A DNA stretch of 64,000 nucleotides. Source: Streptomyces sp. DH41. GTDB taxonomy: Bacteria; Actinomycetota; Actinomycetes; Streptomycetales; Streptomycetaceae. Made by a program: the position numbers and the translations under genes. Position 1 is the first letter of the stretch. Every line of letters starts with the position of its first letter. Shown piece after piece: positions 16,858 through 25,582 of this stretch. Location: contig NZ_JARVKY010000033.1 in the NCBI RefSeq assembly GCF_029813785.1, positions 1-64,000 on the forward strand, in the 5' to 3' direction. The notes below the pieces were generated by a model that searched no databases, had not been told where the DNA came from, and worked only from the letters and a program-made list of their open reading frames with translations.

Positions 16858-17301
16858 ATGATCGAGTGGGTGCCCCTGGGCAGCGGAGCCAGGCCCGTCC
16901 CCCGGCCGGTCTCGGATCCCCTGGTGTGGGCGGGAGCCTTCGGCGGCGCCCTCGCCCTGGTGGCGCTCCTCAACGGCACCGTGGGCTCGGGCCGGCCGGG
17001 ACTCGCGCTGGCCGTGCTCTCCCTGCTGGCGGCCCTGCTCGGGCTCTGTGCCCGCTTCACGGCCGCCCCCGGAACGGCCGTCCTGTGCTGGCTGTCCCTC
17101 AACGGCTTCGCCATCCCGCCGGCCGGCACGCTGACGTGGGCCGGCCGGCGGGACGCGGTCTGGCTGGGCTGTCTGCTCGGCGCGGCCCTCGTCGGCACGG
17201 CACTGGCCCGCCTGGTCCACGCGCGGGCCGCCTACCGCCGGCTGACCACGGCGACCGGCCCCGACGCACCGGAGCCGGGTGCCCGGCCGGGCGACTTCTG
17301 A
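16858..17301 (+). CDS. Membrane protein, unknown function
   Basis: 147 residues with four predicted helices (about 20-37, 43-62, 68-85 and 98-118) and short charged tails, with the C-terminus probably cytoplasmic. This resembles small actinobacterial proteins with DUF4118-like four-helix layout, but I cannot name the family. AAGGAG lies 7 bp before the ATG. The 204 bp upstream contain several GGTACGG/CCGGTAC direct repeats. Confidence 0.7.
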   Translation: MIEWVPLGSGARPVPRPVSDPLVWAGAFGGALALVALLNGTVGSGRPGLALAVLSLLAALLGLCARFTAAPGTAVLCWLSLNGFAIPPAGTLTWAGRRDAVWLGCLLGAALVGTALARLVHARAAYRRLTTATGPDAPEPGARPGDF

Positions 17302-17335
17302 CCGGCGTCCGACCGGCCCACGCGTCCGGCGGTCA

Positions 17336-17377
17336 GCGGGGAGGGCCCCGCCGGGCACCCGGCGAAGCCCTCCCCGC
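17336..17377. terminator. Bidirectional terminator
   Basis: A perfect 11-bp stem (GCGGGGAGGGC, 17336-17346, with 17367-17377) enclosing a second short GCCGGG/CCCGGC stem. It sits between the convergent membrane-protein and protease genes and can serve both. Confidence 0.75.
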
Positions 17378-17386
17378 CGCCCCGGG

Positions 17387-18583
17387 TCAGGCGGTGTGCA
17401 GCGTCAGCCCGTAGCGGTTCAGGATCTCGTTGAGGGGCTGGAACCAGGTCTCCCCGCCGCTGGAGCAGTTGCCCCAGCCGCCCGAGGTGACGCCCTGCGC
17501 CTGGTCACCGCTGATGAAGGAGCCGCCGGAGTCGCCGCCCTCGGCGCAGACGCTGGTCTTGGTCATCTGGTGCACCGCGCCCTGGCTGTAGTTGACCGTC
17601 TCGTTCTTGGCCAGGACGGTGCCGCAGTGCCAGTGGGTGGTGGAGCCGGAGCGGCAGATCGAGGCGCCGACGGGTGCCTCGTTCGAGCCGCGCACCAGCC
17701 GGTCGGGAATGGCGCCCCAGCCGAGCACGACCGGCACCGTCCACCAGCCGCTGCCCACGCTGACCCAGGCGTAGTCGTTGCCCGGGAACGACGAGCCCTG
17801 GAACGTTCCGATGTGCGAGCCGTCCCAGCCGCGGACCGCCCCTCCCGCACCGCCGCAGTGCCCCGCGGTGACGAACCCGCCGTGCACCGAGAAGCCGATG
17901 GAGCAGCGTACGTTGCCGGTGTAGTACGGGTCGCCGCCGACGGTGCCCGCCGCGAGGGTCCGCGGGGCCGACGGGACCGTACGCACCGTGACGGGGCCGG
18001 CCTCGCGGGCCAGGCCCACGAAACGCCGGACATCGTTGTCGTCGCGCTCGCCCTCCACCACGCTGACGACCACCGAGTTGGCGGCCGGGTCGACGTGCCA
18101 GCCGCTGACACCGGCGGGTGCGTCCAGGCGGTCGATGCGGGTCTTGGCCGCGTCGAGCTGACGTGCGCTGTGCTCGACGGCGCGGACGTGCGCGCCGGTC
18201 GCGCCGACGGCCCGGACCGTCGCGGGGGCGGCGTCCGAGGTGACGGCCACGGTGAGCCGCCCGCGATCGGCGTCGAACCAGGAGCCGCCGAAGGCGTCCT
18301 TGGCGGCCCGGCGGGCCGTGGGCGCCAGGTCGGTGGCGCGGCGCTCGGCCGCGAGCCGGTCCTCCGCCTCGGCCCGGGTGAGGCCGAAGTCGCGCTGCAT
18401 GGCGTCCAGAAGACCGGCGGAGGCCGGTTCCTCGGAAGAAGTGGAAGAAGCGGCGGAAGTGGCGGAGGTGGCGGAGTCGATGGGGGAGTCGGCCGCCGAG
18501 GCCGGCAGCGTGCCGACGGCGGTCAGGCTGCCGAGCACGAGGAGGCCGGCCAGGCCGAGGTGCCTGATTCTGCTGCGTCTCAC
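17387..18583 (-). CDS. Secreted S1 family serine protease (streptogrisin-like)
   Basis: 398 residues. A signal peptide (about 1-36) ends in GTLPASAAD. A propeptide of about 150 residues follows with an alpha-lytic-protease-type pro domain (ARQLDAAKTRIDRLDAP). The mature chymotrypsin-like domain starts near VGGDPYYTGN and has the triad segments VTAGHCGG, NDYAWVSV and EGGDSGGSFIS, plus paired Cys. There is no C-terminal binding domain. It is expected to be exported, self-processed and to degrade extracellular protein. The GTG at 18583 follows GAAGGG. A LacI-type palindrome lies 63 bp upstream. Confidence 0.92.
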   Translation of the reverse strand: MRRSRIRHLGLAGLLVLGSLTAVGTLPASAADSPIDSATSATSAASSTSSEEPASAGLLDAMQRDFGLTRAEAEDRLAAERRATDLAPTARRAAKDAFGGSWFDADRGRLTVAVTSDAAPATVRAVGATGAHVRAVEHSARQLDAAKTRIDRLDAPAGVSGWHVDPAANSVVVSVVEGERDDNDVRRFVGLAREAGPVTVRTVPSAPRTLAAGTVGGDPYYTGNVRCSIGFSVHGGFVTAGHCGGAGGAVRGWDGSHIGTFQGSSFPGNDYAWVSVGSGWWTVPVVLGWGAIPDRLVRGSNEAPVGASICRSGSTTHWHCGTVLAKNETVNYSQGAVHQMTKTSVCAEGGDSGGSFISGDQAQGVTSGGWGNCSSGGETWFQPLNEILNRYGLTLHTA

Positions 18584-18646
18584 GGGAGTTGCCCTTCGTC
18601 GTTCCAACAAGGTGGGGTGGAACAGATGGGTGGAACAGCCGCGGTC

Positions 18647-18660
18647 TGAGAGCGCTCTCA
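18647..18660. promoter_or_regulatory. LacI-family operator, CebR-like variant
   Basis: A perfect palindrome, TGAGAGCGCTCTCA. It differs from the CebR consensus by one symmetric substitution (GG to GA), and it sits in the promoter region of the secreted protease. Its regulator is unknown. Confidence 0.65.
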
Positions 18661-18857
18661 TCTGGGTTGGTCCGAGCTTAGCCAGAGCGCAAGGTCAGGT
18701 CCATGCCAATGCAGGACCTTTCGTCGGGCCGTTCCGGGGACCGCGCGCGACGCGCGCGGGGCGCGGAGAGACGGAAGAGCCGGTTGGCCGGTCGTGGACG
18801 GGGCACTCAGTGCTGCGTCCTTGCAGTAGTGACGGCTTCTGGACGTGGGAGGCACGC

Positions 18858-19364
18858 GTGGCGGTTCGGCATCGGTTGATCCAGGCGAGCCCGCAGGCGG
18901 TGTGGGACGTGCTCGCGGACGGCGACCAGTACGTGAAGTGGGTGGTGGGCCCGTCCGAGGTCACCCCCAAGGCCGGACAGTGGCCTCGGGTCGGCGCGAC
19001 GATCGCCTACGAGGTGCGGGTCGGGCCGCTGCGGCTGAACAACGAGTCGGTGGTCAGACACTGCGTGGAGGGCTCCGTGCTGGAGCTGGAGGCGAAGGCG
19101 GGCAGGCTCGGCACGGCCCGGATCGCCATCGAACTGCGCCCCTGGGGCGAGCAGTGCCTGGTGCTCGTGGACGAACACCCGCTGCGCGGTCCCGGGGGCC
19201 TGCTGCACAACGCGGGCGTCGAGGCCCTCATCCAGGTGCGGCACCGCGCGATGCTCGCCCGGCTCGCCGAGCTGTGCGAGGCCGAGGCCGGTGACCAGTG
19301 CCGGCCCGACCCCGCGGAGCAGGCCGGGTCCGTGGAGTTCGGTTCGGAGGCCGGCCGTGCCTGA
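18858..19364 (+). CDS. SRPBCC family protein
   Basis: 168 residues. It begins VAVRHRLIQASPQAVWDVLADG, a standard SRPBCC opening, and continues through WVVGPSEVTP and a C-terminal helix ending LAELCEAEAG. A hydrophobic-pocket protein is likely, with unknown ligand. The GTG at 18858 follows GGGAGG. Its last 8 bases overlap the start of the FAD oxidoreductase gene, so the two are co-translated. It belongs to a three-gene operon with the following FAD enzyme and SDR. Confidence 0.8.
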   Translation: MAVRHRLIQASPQAVWDVLADGDQYVKWVVGPSEVTPKAGQWPRVGATIAYEVRVGPLRLNNESVVRHCVEGSVLELEAKAGRLGTARIAIELRPWGEQCLVLVDEHPLRGPGGLLHNAGVEALIQVRHRAMLARLAELCEAEAGDQCRPDPAEQAGSVEFGSEAGRA

Positions 19365-20976
19365 CGCCGTCGTGATCGGGGCCGGCCCCAACGGGCTGGT
19401 CGCGGCGAACCTGCTGGTGGACGCCGGCTGGAGCGTGGAGGTACTGGAGGAGCAGCCCGAGCCGGGCGGCGCGGTGCGCCACGACAGCGAGGTCGCCCCC
19501 GGCTTCGTCAACGACCTGTTCAGTTCCTTCTATCCGCTCGCCGCCGCGTCCCCGGTCCTGGCCGGACTGCGGTTGGAGGACCACGGGCTGCGCTGGGGCC
19601 ACGCCCCCCACGTACTCGCCCATCCCCTGACCGACGGCACGTGCGCGGTCCTCGACCGCGACGTCGGCACCACGGCCGCCTCCCTCGATGCCTTCGCGCC
19701 CGGGGACGGCGCCGCCTGGGACCGCCTGCACGAGGTGTGGGACCGCTACCGGGCCGACATCCTGGACGCCCTCTTCACGCCCTTCCCCCCGGTCCGGGCC
19801 GGCGCCCGGCTCGCGCTGCGGCTGCGCGGCGGCGGCGGGCTCCGGCTGGCGCGCACCCTGGTGCTGCCGGTGCGCCGCCTGGGAGAGGAGGAGTTCAGGG
19901 GAGAGGGCGGCAAACTGCTCCTGGCCGGCAACGCCCTGCACGCCGACCTCGCGCCCGAGGCGGCTGGCAGCGGTGGCTTCGGCTGGCTGATGTCGATGCT
20001 CGGGCAGACATACGGCTTTCCCGTGCCGGTCGGCGGCTCCGGTGCCCTCACCGCGGCCCTGGTCCACCGGTTGCGGGCCCGCGGCGGCACCCTGCGCTGC
20101 GGACAGCGCGTCGAGCACGTCCAGGTACGCGACCGGCGCGCGGTGGGCGTCCGCACGGCCGGCGGGGAGACGGTCGCCGCACGGCGGGCCGTCCTCGCGG
20201 ACGTCTCCGTGCCCGCGCTCTACGGCGATCTCGTCGCCCCGGAGCACCTGCCGGACCAGGTCCTCGCCGATCTGCGGCGCTTCCAGTGGGACTTCGCCAC
20301 CTTCAAGGTGGACTGGGCGCTGGACGGCCCCGTGCCCTGGCGGTGCGAGGACGCGGCCCGGGCCGGGACCGTGCATCTGGCCGACGGTCTCGACGAACTG
20401 ACCCGGTTCGCCGCCCAGATCGCCATGCGGCAGGTCCCCGACCGTCCCTTCTCGCTCTTCGGCCAGATGACGACCACGGACCCGACCCGCTCACCGGGCG
20501 GCACCGAGTCCGCGTGGGCCTACACCCACGTCCCGCACGACATCCGGGCCGACGCGGGCGAGGAGGGCATCACCGGCAGCTGGGACACCAAGGAGCGGGA
20601 ACTCATGGCCGACCGCGTCGAGCGCCAGGTGGAACGCTTCGCGCCCGGCTTCCGCGCGCTGATCCGGGCCCGCCGGGTGCTGGCCCCGCCGACGCTCCAG
20701 GCCATGAACGCCAACCTGGAGGGCGGCGCCATCAACGGCGGGACCGCCGCCATGCACCAGCAACTCGTCTTCAGGCCCGTGCCGGGTACCGGGCGGCCGG
20801 AGACCCCGGTGGCCGGCCTCTTCCTCGCCTCCGCGGGCACCCACCCGGGAGGCGGAGTGCACGGGGCGCCCGGGTCCAACGCCGCGCGTGCCGCCCTGCG
20901 TCAGCACCGGTTCGCCGGCCTCACGCGGGTGCAGCGCGCTCTCACCCGCCGCGACCGCGTGGGCGACAAACGCTGA
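19357..20976 (+). CDS. CrtI-like FAD-dependent oxidoreductase
   Basis: 539 residues. It has an N-terminal FAD-binding Rossmann motif (VVIGAGPNGLVAANLLVDAG), a CrtI-family core, and a C-terminal FAD motif with AGTHPGGGVHGAPGSNAA. It belongs to the phytoene-dehydrogenase-like family, but the substrate need not be a carotenoid. The GTG at 19357 overlaps the preceding SRPBCC gene by 8 bp and is preceded by GGAGG. It is encoded 2.4 kb from crtU and convergent with it. A role in lipid or carotenoid modification is a guess. Confidence 0.88.
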   Translation: MPDAVVIGAGPNGLVAANLLVDAGWSVEVLEEQPEPGGAVRHDSEVAPGFVNDLFSSFYPLAAASPVLAGLRLEDHGLRWGHAPHVLAHPLTDGTCAVLDRDVGTTAASLDAFAPGDGAAWDRLHEVWDRYRADILDALFTPFPPVRAGARLALRLRGGGGLRLARTLVLPVRRLGEEEFRGEGGKLLLAGNALHADLAPEAAGSGGFGWLMSMLGQTYGFPVPVGGSGALTAALVHRLRARGGTLRCGQRVEHVQVRDRRAVGVRTAGGETVAARRAVLADVSVPALYGDLVAPEHLPDQVLADLRRFQWDFATFKVDWALDGPVPWRCEDAARAGTVHLADGLDELTRFAAQIAMRQVPDRPFSLFGQMTTTDPTRSPGGTESAWAYTHVPHDIRADAGEEGITGSWDTKERELMADRVERQVERFAPGFRALIRARRVLAPPTLQAMNANLEGGAINGGTAAMHQQLVFRPVPGTGRPETPVAGLFLASAGTHPGGGVHGAPGSNAARAALRQHRFAGLTRVQRALTRRDRVGDKR

Positions 20977-21049
20977 GACACCGGCGTGTGACCGTCCAAC
21001 CGCCCAGCTCCCCCGACCGCCCCCGTGTTCCCGAGGAAAGGGCCCAACG

Positions 21050-21931
21050 GTGACAGGCAGCCCCCTTCAGAACCGCACCGTCGTGGTGACCGGCGCCGCC
21101 CGCGGACTGGGCGCCGCCCTGGCCCTCGCGTGCGCCCGCCGGGGTGCCCGGCTCGCGCTGCTCGGCCACGAGAAGCCGCGACTGGACGCCGTGGCGCACC
21201 ACCTGCCGGCCCCGGCGATCGCCGTCGAGGTCGACGTCACCGACCCCGCCGCGCTGGAGGAGGCGGCCACCGAGGTCCGCGGCCGTCTGGGGCCGCCGTC
21301 GGTCGTGGTGGCGAACGCCGGCATCGCGGAGGGCGGCCCGTTCGCCACCTCGGATCCCGCCAAGTGGCGGCGCGTCGTCGACGTGAACCTGACCGGCAGC
21401 GCCCACACGGCCCGGGCCTTCCTGCCGGACCTGCTCCGCACCGCGGGATACCACCTCCAGATCGCCTCGCTGGCCTCGCTCGGCGCCGCCCCCATGATGA
21501 GCGCGTACTGCGCCGCCAAGGCGGGCGTGGAGGCCTTCAACCACTCGCTGCGCGCCGAGGTGGCCCATCACGGGGTCGCCGTGGGCATCGCCTACCTCAA
21601 CTGGATCGACACCGACATGATCCGCGACGCCGACCGGTACGCGGTCCTGCGCGAGCTGCGGGGGCACATGCCGCCTCCGGCCCGCCGCACCTACCCGGCG
21701 GACCATGTCGCCGCCCGGCTGGTCCGCGCCGTGGAGCGCCGTCGTACGGCCGTGTACGTGCCCGGCTGGCTGCGCCTGGCCCAGGTCGGGCGCAGCACCC
21801 TGCCGCCGATGGTCCTGCGGCTGTCCCGCCGCGAACTGCCCCGGCTGGAGGCCGAGGGCGCCATGGACCCGACCGGTCCGCTCGGCGCGGGCGGGCGGGC
21901 CGACCGCGCGGCCGAGGGGACGGGGGCGTAG
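21050..21931 (+). CDS. SDR family oxidoreductase
   Basis: 293 residues. Classical SDR with the cofactor motif TGAARGLGAALA (TGxxxGxG), VANAGIAEGG, catalytic Ser in QIASLASLGAAP and YCAAK (Tyr/Lys). The C-terminal 60 residues contain a hydrophobic stretch (VYVPGWLRLAQVG). GAGGAAAGG precedes the GTG. It lies 73 bp after the FAD oxidoreductase, so probably one operon. NAD(P)H-dependent alcohol/ketone chemistry; substrate unknown. It ends 17 bp from the convergent crtU stop. Confidence 0.85.
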   Translation: MTGSPLQNRTVVVTGAARGLGAALALACARRGARLALLGHEKPRLDAVAHHLPAPAIAVEVDVTDPAALEEAATEVRGRLGPPSVVVANAGIAEGGPFATSDPAKWRRVVDVNLTGSAHTARAFLPDLLRTAGYHLQIASLASLGAAPMMSAYCAAKAGVEAFNHSLRAEVAHHGVAVGIAYLNWIDTDMIRDADRYAVLRELRGHMPPPARRTYPADHVAARLVRAVERRRTAVYVPGWLRLAQVGRSTLPPMVLRLSRRELPRLEAEGAMDPTGPLGAGGRADRAAEGTGA

Positions 21932-21948
21932 CGCCACGAGGACCGTGG

Positions 21949-23421
21949 TCAGCGCGCCCCGAACCGTCGCGCCACGGCCCGCAGCAGTGCCGAACGTCCC
22001 TGGTCCGGCACCGTCCACAGCGTCTCCCCCCGTACGCCCCACCGCTCGAGCAGTGCGTTGGCCGCGAGGAACCCGGAGGTGGCGGCGCGTTCCATCAGGG
22101 CCACCGGCAGATCCGTACGGACCAGGTCCCCGGCGACCACGACGGACGGGTCGCACGTGCGGACCGTCGGACGGTCGCGGTAGCCGCCGACGGTGAACAG
22201 CGGGCAGTCCGCCCGCCACTCGTGCCGCGCACCGACGACACGGGCCTGACGGGTCTCCGGATACACCTGGTGCAACTGGTCGACGAGGCGCTTCTCCTCG
22301 ACCTCCCGGACGGCCGTCGACGGCAGGGCGTAGGCGTGGAGTTCTACGACCGACCCGCCGGTGCGCGCCGCCCAGCGCGCCGCCTCGCCCTCCCAGTGGG
22401 ACAGCACGCTGACGTTGTCCAGCGAGCCGTAGCCGCTGGTGCCGAGGAAGCCGGGCCGGCCGGACGCGACCGGACGGTCCAGCCACAGCCGGGAGACCAG
22501 GAACGGCGGAGCGTTCCGCAGCCGCGCCACCCGCTCACGCCACCCGGCGTCGCCCAGACCCGGTGAGCGGCCCACCACCTCCCGCAGGCCGCCGGTGTCC
22601 AGAGCGAGCACGACCGCGTCGTACGGCCGGGCACCGGCGGCGTCGACCACCAGGTGACCGCCGGACGGACCGGGCCGGACGGCCTCGACGGACGTGCTCG
22701 TCCGCACCTCGGCCCCGTGCCGTCCCAGATGACCCGCGAGCGGATCCCACAGCGCCTGCGGGAACGGCTCACCGGGGACGTCGAACAGCAGTCCCTCGCT
22801 GGAGCCGAGGAAGTAGATGTGGAACATCAGCGCCATCTCCGCGGCCGACAGCTCCCGCGGGTCGGCGAAGAAGCTGCGTGAAAACACCTCGAAGGCCAGA
22901 TGCCGTGCGGCCGCGGGGAAGCCCATGGCGTCGAGGAAGTCGTGGGCGCTGACGTCGTCCAGCCGCTCATGGACACGGCGCGTACGGATGTCCAGGAGCG
23001 GCAGGGCCGCGGCGGGCCGCAGGGCCGGCAGGTCGCGCGGCCCGAAGCTGGGACTCAGGGCGACGAAACCGAGGGCGCTGAACGGGGGAGTGCGCGGCAC
23101 CCGGCGGAAACCGTCGCGCAGCCCGCTGCTGTGCCGCAGCGGATAGTCCGGCAGGCCGGTCAGCATCCCCAGGTCGGGATCGGACCGGCGCAGCAGGCTC
23201 CGCAGGTTGTAGTACTGGCGGAAGAAGGCGTGGAAGCCGCGGCTCATCGTGGCGGACGTGCCGTCGGGCAGGCCGACCGGCCAGCCGGACACCCGGCCGC
23301 CGAGCACGGGTTCGCGCTCGTGCAGCACGACGCGGACTCCCCGCTCCGCCAGAACGGTCGCCGCCGCCAGCCCCGCGATGCCGCCTCCGACCACCGCCAC
23401 GGACGGCGGATCACCGGTCAC
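21949..23421 (-). CDS. crtU: Carotene desaturase/methyltransferase CrtU (isorenieratene synthase)
   Basis: 490 residues. FAD-binding motif AVVGGGIAGLAAATVLAERG at the N-terminus, then the CrtU/CrtI core with SRGFHAFFRQYYNLR and C-terminal VVAGDLVRTDLPVALMERA. The family aromatises the beta rings of beta-carotene with migration of a methyl group, giving isorenieratene. Identification rests on these motifs and on the crtT and crtY neighbours. The GTG at 23421 follows ACGGGAG. The stop of crtT is 77 bp upstream. Expected at the membrane. Confidence 0.85.
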   Translation of the reverse strand: MTGDPPSVAVVGGGIAGLAAATVLAERGVRVVLHEREPVLGGRVSGWPVGLPDGTSATMSRGFHAFFRQYYNLRSLLRRSDPDLGMLTGLPDYPLRHSSGLRDGFRRVPRTPPFSALGFVALSPSFGPRDLPALRPAAALPLLDIRTRRVHERLDDVSAHDFLDAMGFPAAARHLAFEVFSRSFFADPRELSAAEMALMFHIYFLGSSEGLLFDVPGEPFPQALWDPLAGHLGRHGAEVRTSTSVEAVRPGPSGGHLVVDAAGARPYDAVVLALDTGGLREVVGRSPGLGDAGWRERVARLRNAPPFLVSRLWLDRPVASGRPGFLGTSGYGSLDNVSVLSHWEGEAARWAARTGGSVVELHAYALPSTAVREVEEKRLVDQLHQVYPETRQARVVGARHEWRADCPLFTVGGYRDRPTVRTCDPSVVVAGDLVRTDLPVALMERAATSGFLAANALLERWGVRGETLWTVPDQGRSALLRAVARRFGAR

Positions 23422-23498
23422 GCGCTCCCGTCCCGCCCGGGGAACGACGGCCCGCGCCCGCCGGTCCCGCCCCGGCAGCCCCGTCCTGCCCCGCCGTC

Positions 23499-24323
23499 TC
23501 ACCGGGCACCGCCTTCCCCCAGGCCACCCGACCGCGCCCGTCCCGACCGCGCGACGTCCGCCTCTGCCCCGCCTGCCTCTGCCCCGCCTGCCTCTGCCCC
23601 GTCCGGCTTCGCGTCGGCGCGGCGGCCGACGAAGGTGTGGGTGATGCCCGTCTGCCAGCCCGGCAGCGGCAGGACCCGGATCCTCTCGAACCCGGCCCGG
23701 CCCAGCCTCGCCCCGAACGCCGGCGCCGTGTCGAACGCCGAGACGCTGCGCCACAGATGCCGGTACAGGTCTCGGTCGCCCGTGGCCGTGCCCAGCGGCA
23801 GGATGACGCCCCGGCACACCGCGTCCCACACCAGTCGGTCCACACGCCGCCCGCCGAGCGCGTACTCGTGCACCGCCAGCCTGCCACCGGGAGTCAGCAG
23901 CCCGTGCACCGTGCGCAGGACGGCGTCGGGGTCGGTCAGGTTCCGGAACAGGTAGCCGGCGAGGACCGCGTCGAAGGGTCCGCCCACCTCGGCCCGGTGC
24001 AGTTCCTCCGCCGGGGCGTGCACGAAACTCACCCGCGACGGCCACCGCTTGGCCCGGGCCCGCTCCAGCATGCCCGCCGAGGCGTCCACCCCGACGATCT
24101 CCGCGGCGGGGAAGGCCGCGGCCAGCGCCGCCGTCGACGCTCCCGTGCCGCAGCCCAGGTCCAGTACCCGGCGCCCGGCACCGCCGTCCGTGAGGCCGAG
24201 CCGGCGGGCGGAGCGGCGCAACTGGGCGTGGTATCCCGGGTTGAGCGCGACCAGGCGGTCGTAGCGGCCGGCGCCGTGGTCGAAGGCGGCGGTCAGCGCG
24301 GAGTCGCGCAGCAAGGGCGGCAT
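23499..24323 (-). CDS. crtT: Class I methyltransferase CrtT
   Basis: 274 residues. S-adenosylmethionine site VLDLGCGTGASTAALAAAFP (motif I), then VGVDASAGMLERAR, FDAVLAGYLFRNLTDP and LTPGGRLAVHEY. This resembles UbiE-type methyltransferases, and the gene sits in the crtT position between crtY and crtU as in S. griseus and S. coelicolor. Its actual acceptor in carotenoid synthesis is not established. Residues about 240-255 are a GGAEA repeat. The ATG at 24323 follows AGGGAG. Confidence 0.8.
   Translation of the reverse strand: MPPLLRDSALTAAFDHGAGRYDRLVALNPGYHAQLRRSARRLGLTDGGAGRRVLDLGCGTGASTAALAAAFPAAEIVGVDASAGMLERARAKRWPSRVSFVHAPAEELHRAEVGGPFDAVLAGYLFRNLTDPDAVLRTVHGLLTPGGRLAVHEYALGGRRVDRLVWDAVCRGVILPLGTATGDRDLYRHLWRSVSAFDTAPAFGARLGRAGFERIRVLPLPGWQTGITHTFVGRRADAKPDGAEAGGAEAGGAEADVARSGRARSGGLGEGGAR
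23561..23605. repeat. 15-bp tandem repeat in crtT
   Basis: Three units, CCTCTGCCCCGCCTG twice and a variant once. They encode Ala-Gly-Gly-Ala-Glu repeats at the C-terminus of CrtT on the minus strand. Confidence 0.85.
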
Positions 24324-24379
24324 CGGGGCTCCCTGAGGACGGGTGGTTCTCGGACGGGTGGCTCTGGGGCGGGTGCTGC

Positions 24380-25582
24380 TCAACGGGCGGGGATGTCCCG
24401 GCGCGGCAGCCACGGCAGCTCCGCCGCCGTACGCAGCATCGGCAGGACGGGGGTGCGTACTCCGACCGCTAGGTCCTCGTACAGCCGGGACCGCCCGTCG
24501 AGGAAGCGCAGCAGCCGCCCGGCGGGTACGCGGTCGAACAGCCGGAAGAAGAGGTCGGGGCCGTCCACCCGGCCGGCGTCCAGCGCGCGCAGCAGCACCG
24601 CGTCCATCAGCCGGGCCCGCGCCGGGTGCGGAGGCGGCGGCACCGGGCGGCGGCCGTCGCGCACGGCGCGGGCGATGGCGTCGGACTGCCGCTGCACTGC
24701 GGCGAACGTGTACCCGGTGGAGGCACGCGTCGCCCCGCCCGCGACCCCGATACGGAAGACGGCCCCGGAGCCCTCGGCCCGCCGCTCGAACACGGCGTCG
24801 GTCATCGGGATCACCCCCTGCTCCGTCGACAGGACCTCCGTGGCGCCGGTGCGCAGGACGCGGCGCGTGTAGTCCTCCAGCGCGCTGTCGTACGCGTCGG
24901 AGGTCAGCGGCGCCGGTCCGAACTCGGTGTACTCGACCAGCGCGGTGTGCCGCCCGGTCGGGAGGACGTAGCCGAAGGACAGGCCACGCGCCGGCTGCCC
25001 GGTGCGGAAGTCCATCAGGTCGACCACCCCCGGATCGAAGACCGGCCGTTCGGTGCGGACGAACCAGCCGCGGAAGTGCTGGAGGAGGCGGGTGCGGGCC
25101 GGCGGCAGGCGGTCCGGTGGGCGGGAGTCGAAGACCCAGCGGGCGCGCAGGCCGAGGTGGGCTCCGCTCGCGTCCGTGACCGGCACGCATGCGGACCCGT
25201 CCGGCAGGGTGGTGACCGTTCCGGCGGTCGCCTCCAGACGCCGCAGCCCCGGCCGGTCCTTCAGGTCGCGGTCCACCAGCGCCTCGAAGTCGTCCGAGCG
25301 GATCATCTTGTACCGCGCGGGGGCGATGTGCCGCAGGACGACCGCCCCGTCCCGGCCGCGCACCCGCAGCCACTCCCACGACGCCGTCGTCGCCGCGTCG
25401 AAGCGGCCGGGGTCCGACTCCCAGAAGCACCAGGTGCGGCGCGGGGCCCGCAGCGGACCGGGCGGCGGATCGACCAGGACCACGGAGGGTGCCGCGGCAC
25501 GCGGAGTTCCCACCGGGAGCCTGTGCACCAGGGAGAGACCCGCCGCGCCGGCACCCACGACGACGATGTCCGCGTCGACCAC
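24380..25582 (-). CDS. crtY: Lycopene cyclase
   Basis: 400 residues. CrtY-type enzyme with the FAD motif DIVVVGAGAAGLSLVHRLP, the WCFWESDP segment, and the lycopene cyclase signatures WVFDSRPPD, QHFRGWFVR and RIGVAGGATRASTGYTF. It forms beta rings from the psi ends of lycopene, giving beta-carotene. The GTG at 25582 has GGGAGGTG upstream. It starts the leftward crtY-crtT-crtU operon, 56 bp before crtT, and diverges from crtI. Confidence 0.9.
   Translation of the reverse strand: MVDADIVVVGAGAAGLSLVHRLPVGTPRAAAPSVVLVDPPPGPLRAPRRTWCFWESDPGRFDAATTASWEWLRVRGRDGAVVLRHIAPARYKMIRSDDFEALVDRDLKDRPGLRRLEATAGTVTTLPDGSACVPVTDASGAHLGLRARWVFDSRPPDRLPPARTRLLQHFRGWFVRTERPVFDPGVVDLMDFRTGQPARGLSFGYVLPTGRHTALVEYTEFGPAPLTSDAYDSALEDYTRRVLRTGATEVLSTEQGVIPMTDAVFERRAEGSGAVFRIGVAGGATRASTGYTFAAVQRQSDAIARAVRDGRRPVPPPPHPARARLMDAVLLRALDAGRVDGPDLFFRLFDRVPAGRLLRFLDGRSRLYEDLAVGVRTPVLPMLRTAAELPWLPRRDIPAR

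Noticed and set aside
18697..18719. AGGTCC / GGACCT inverted repeat near the protease promoter
   Set aside because: Only 6-bp arms with an 11-bp spacer and no related copy; likely chance.
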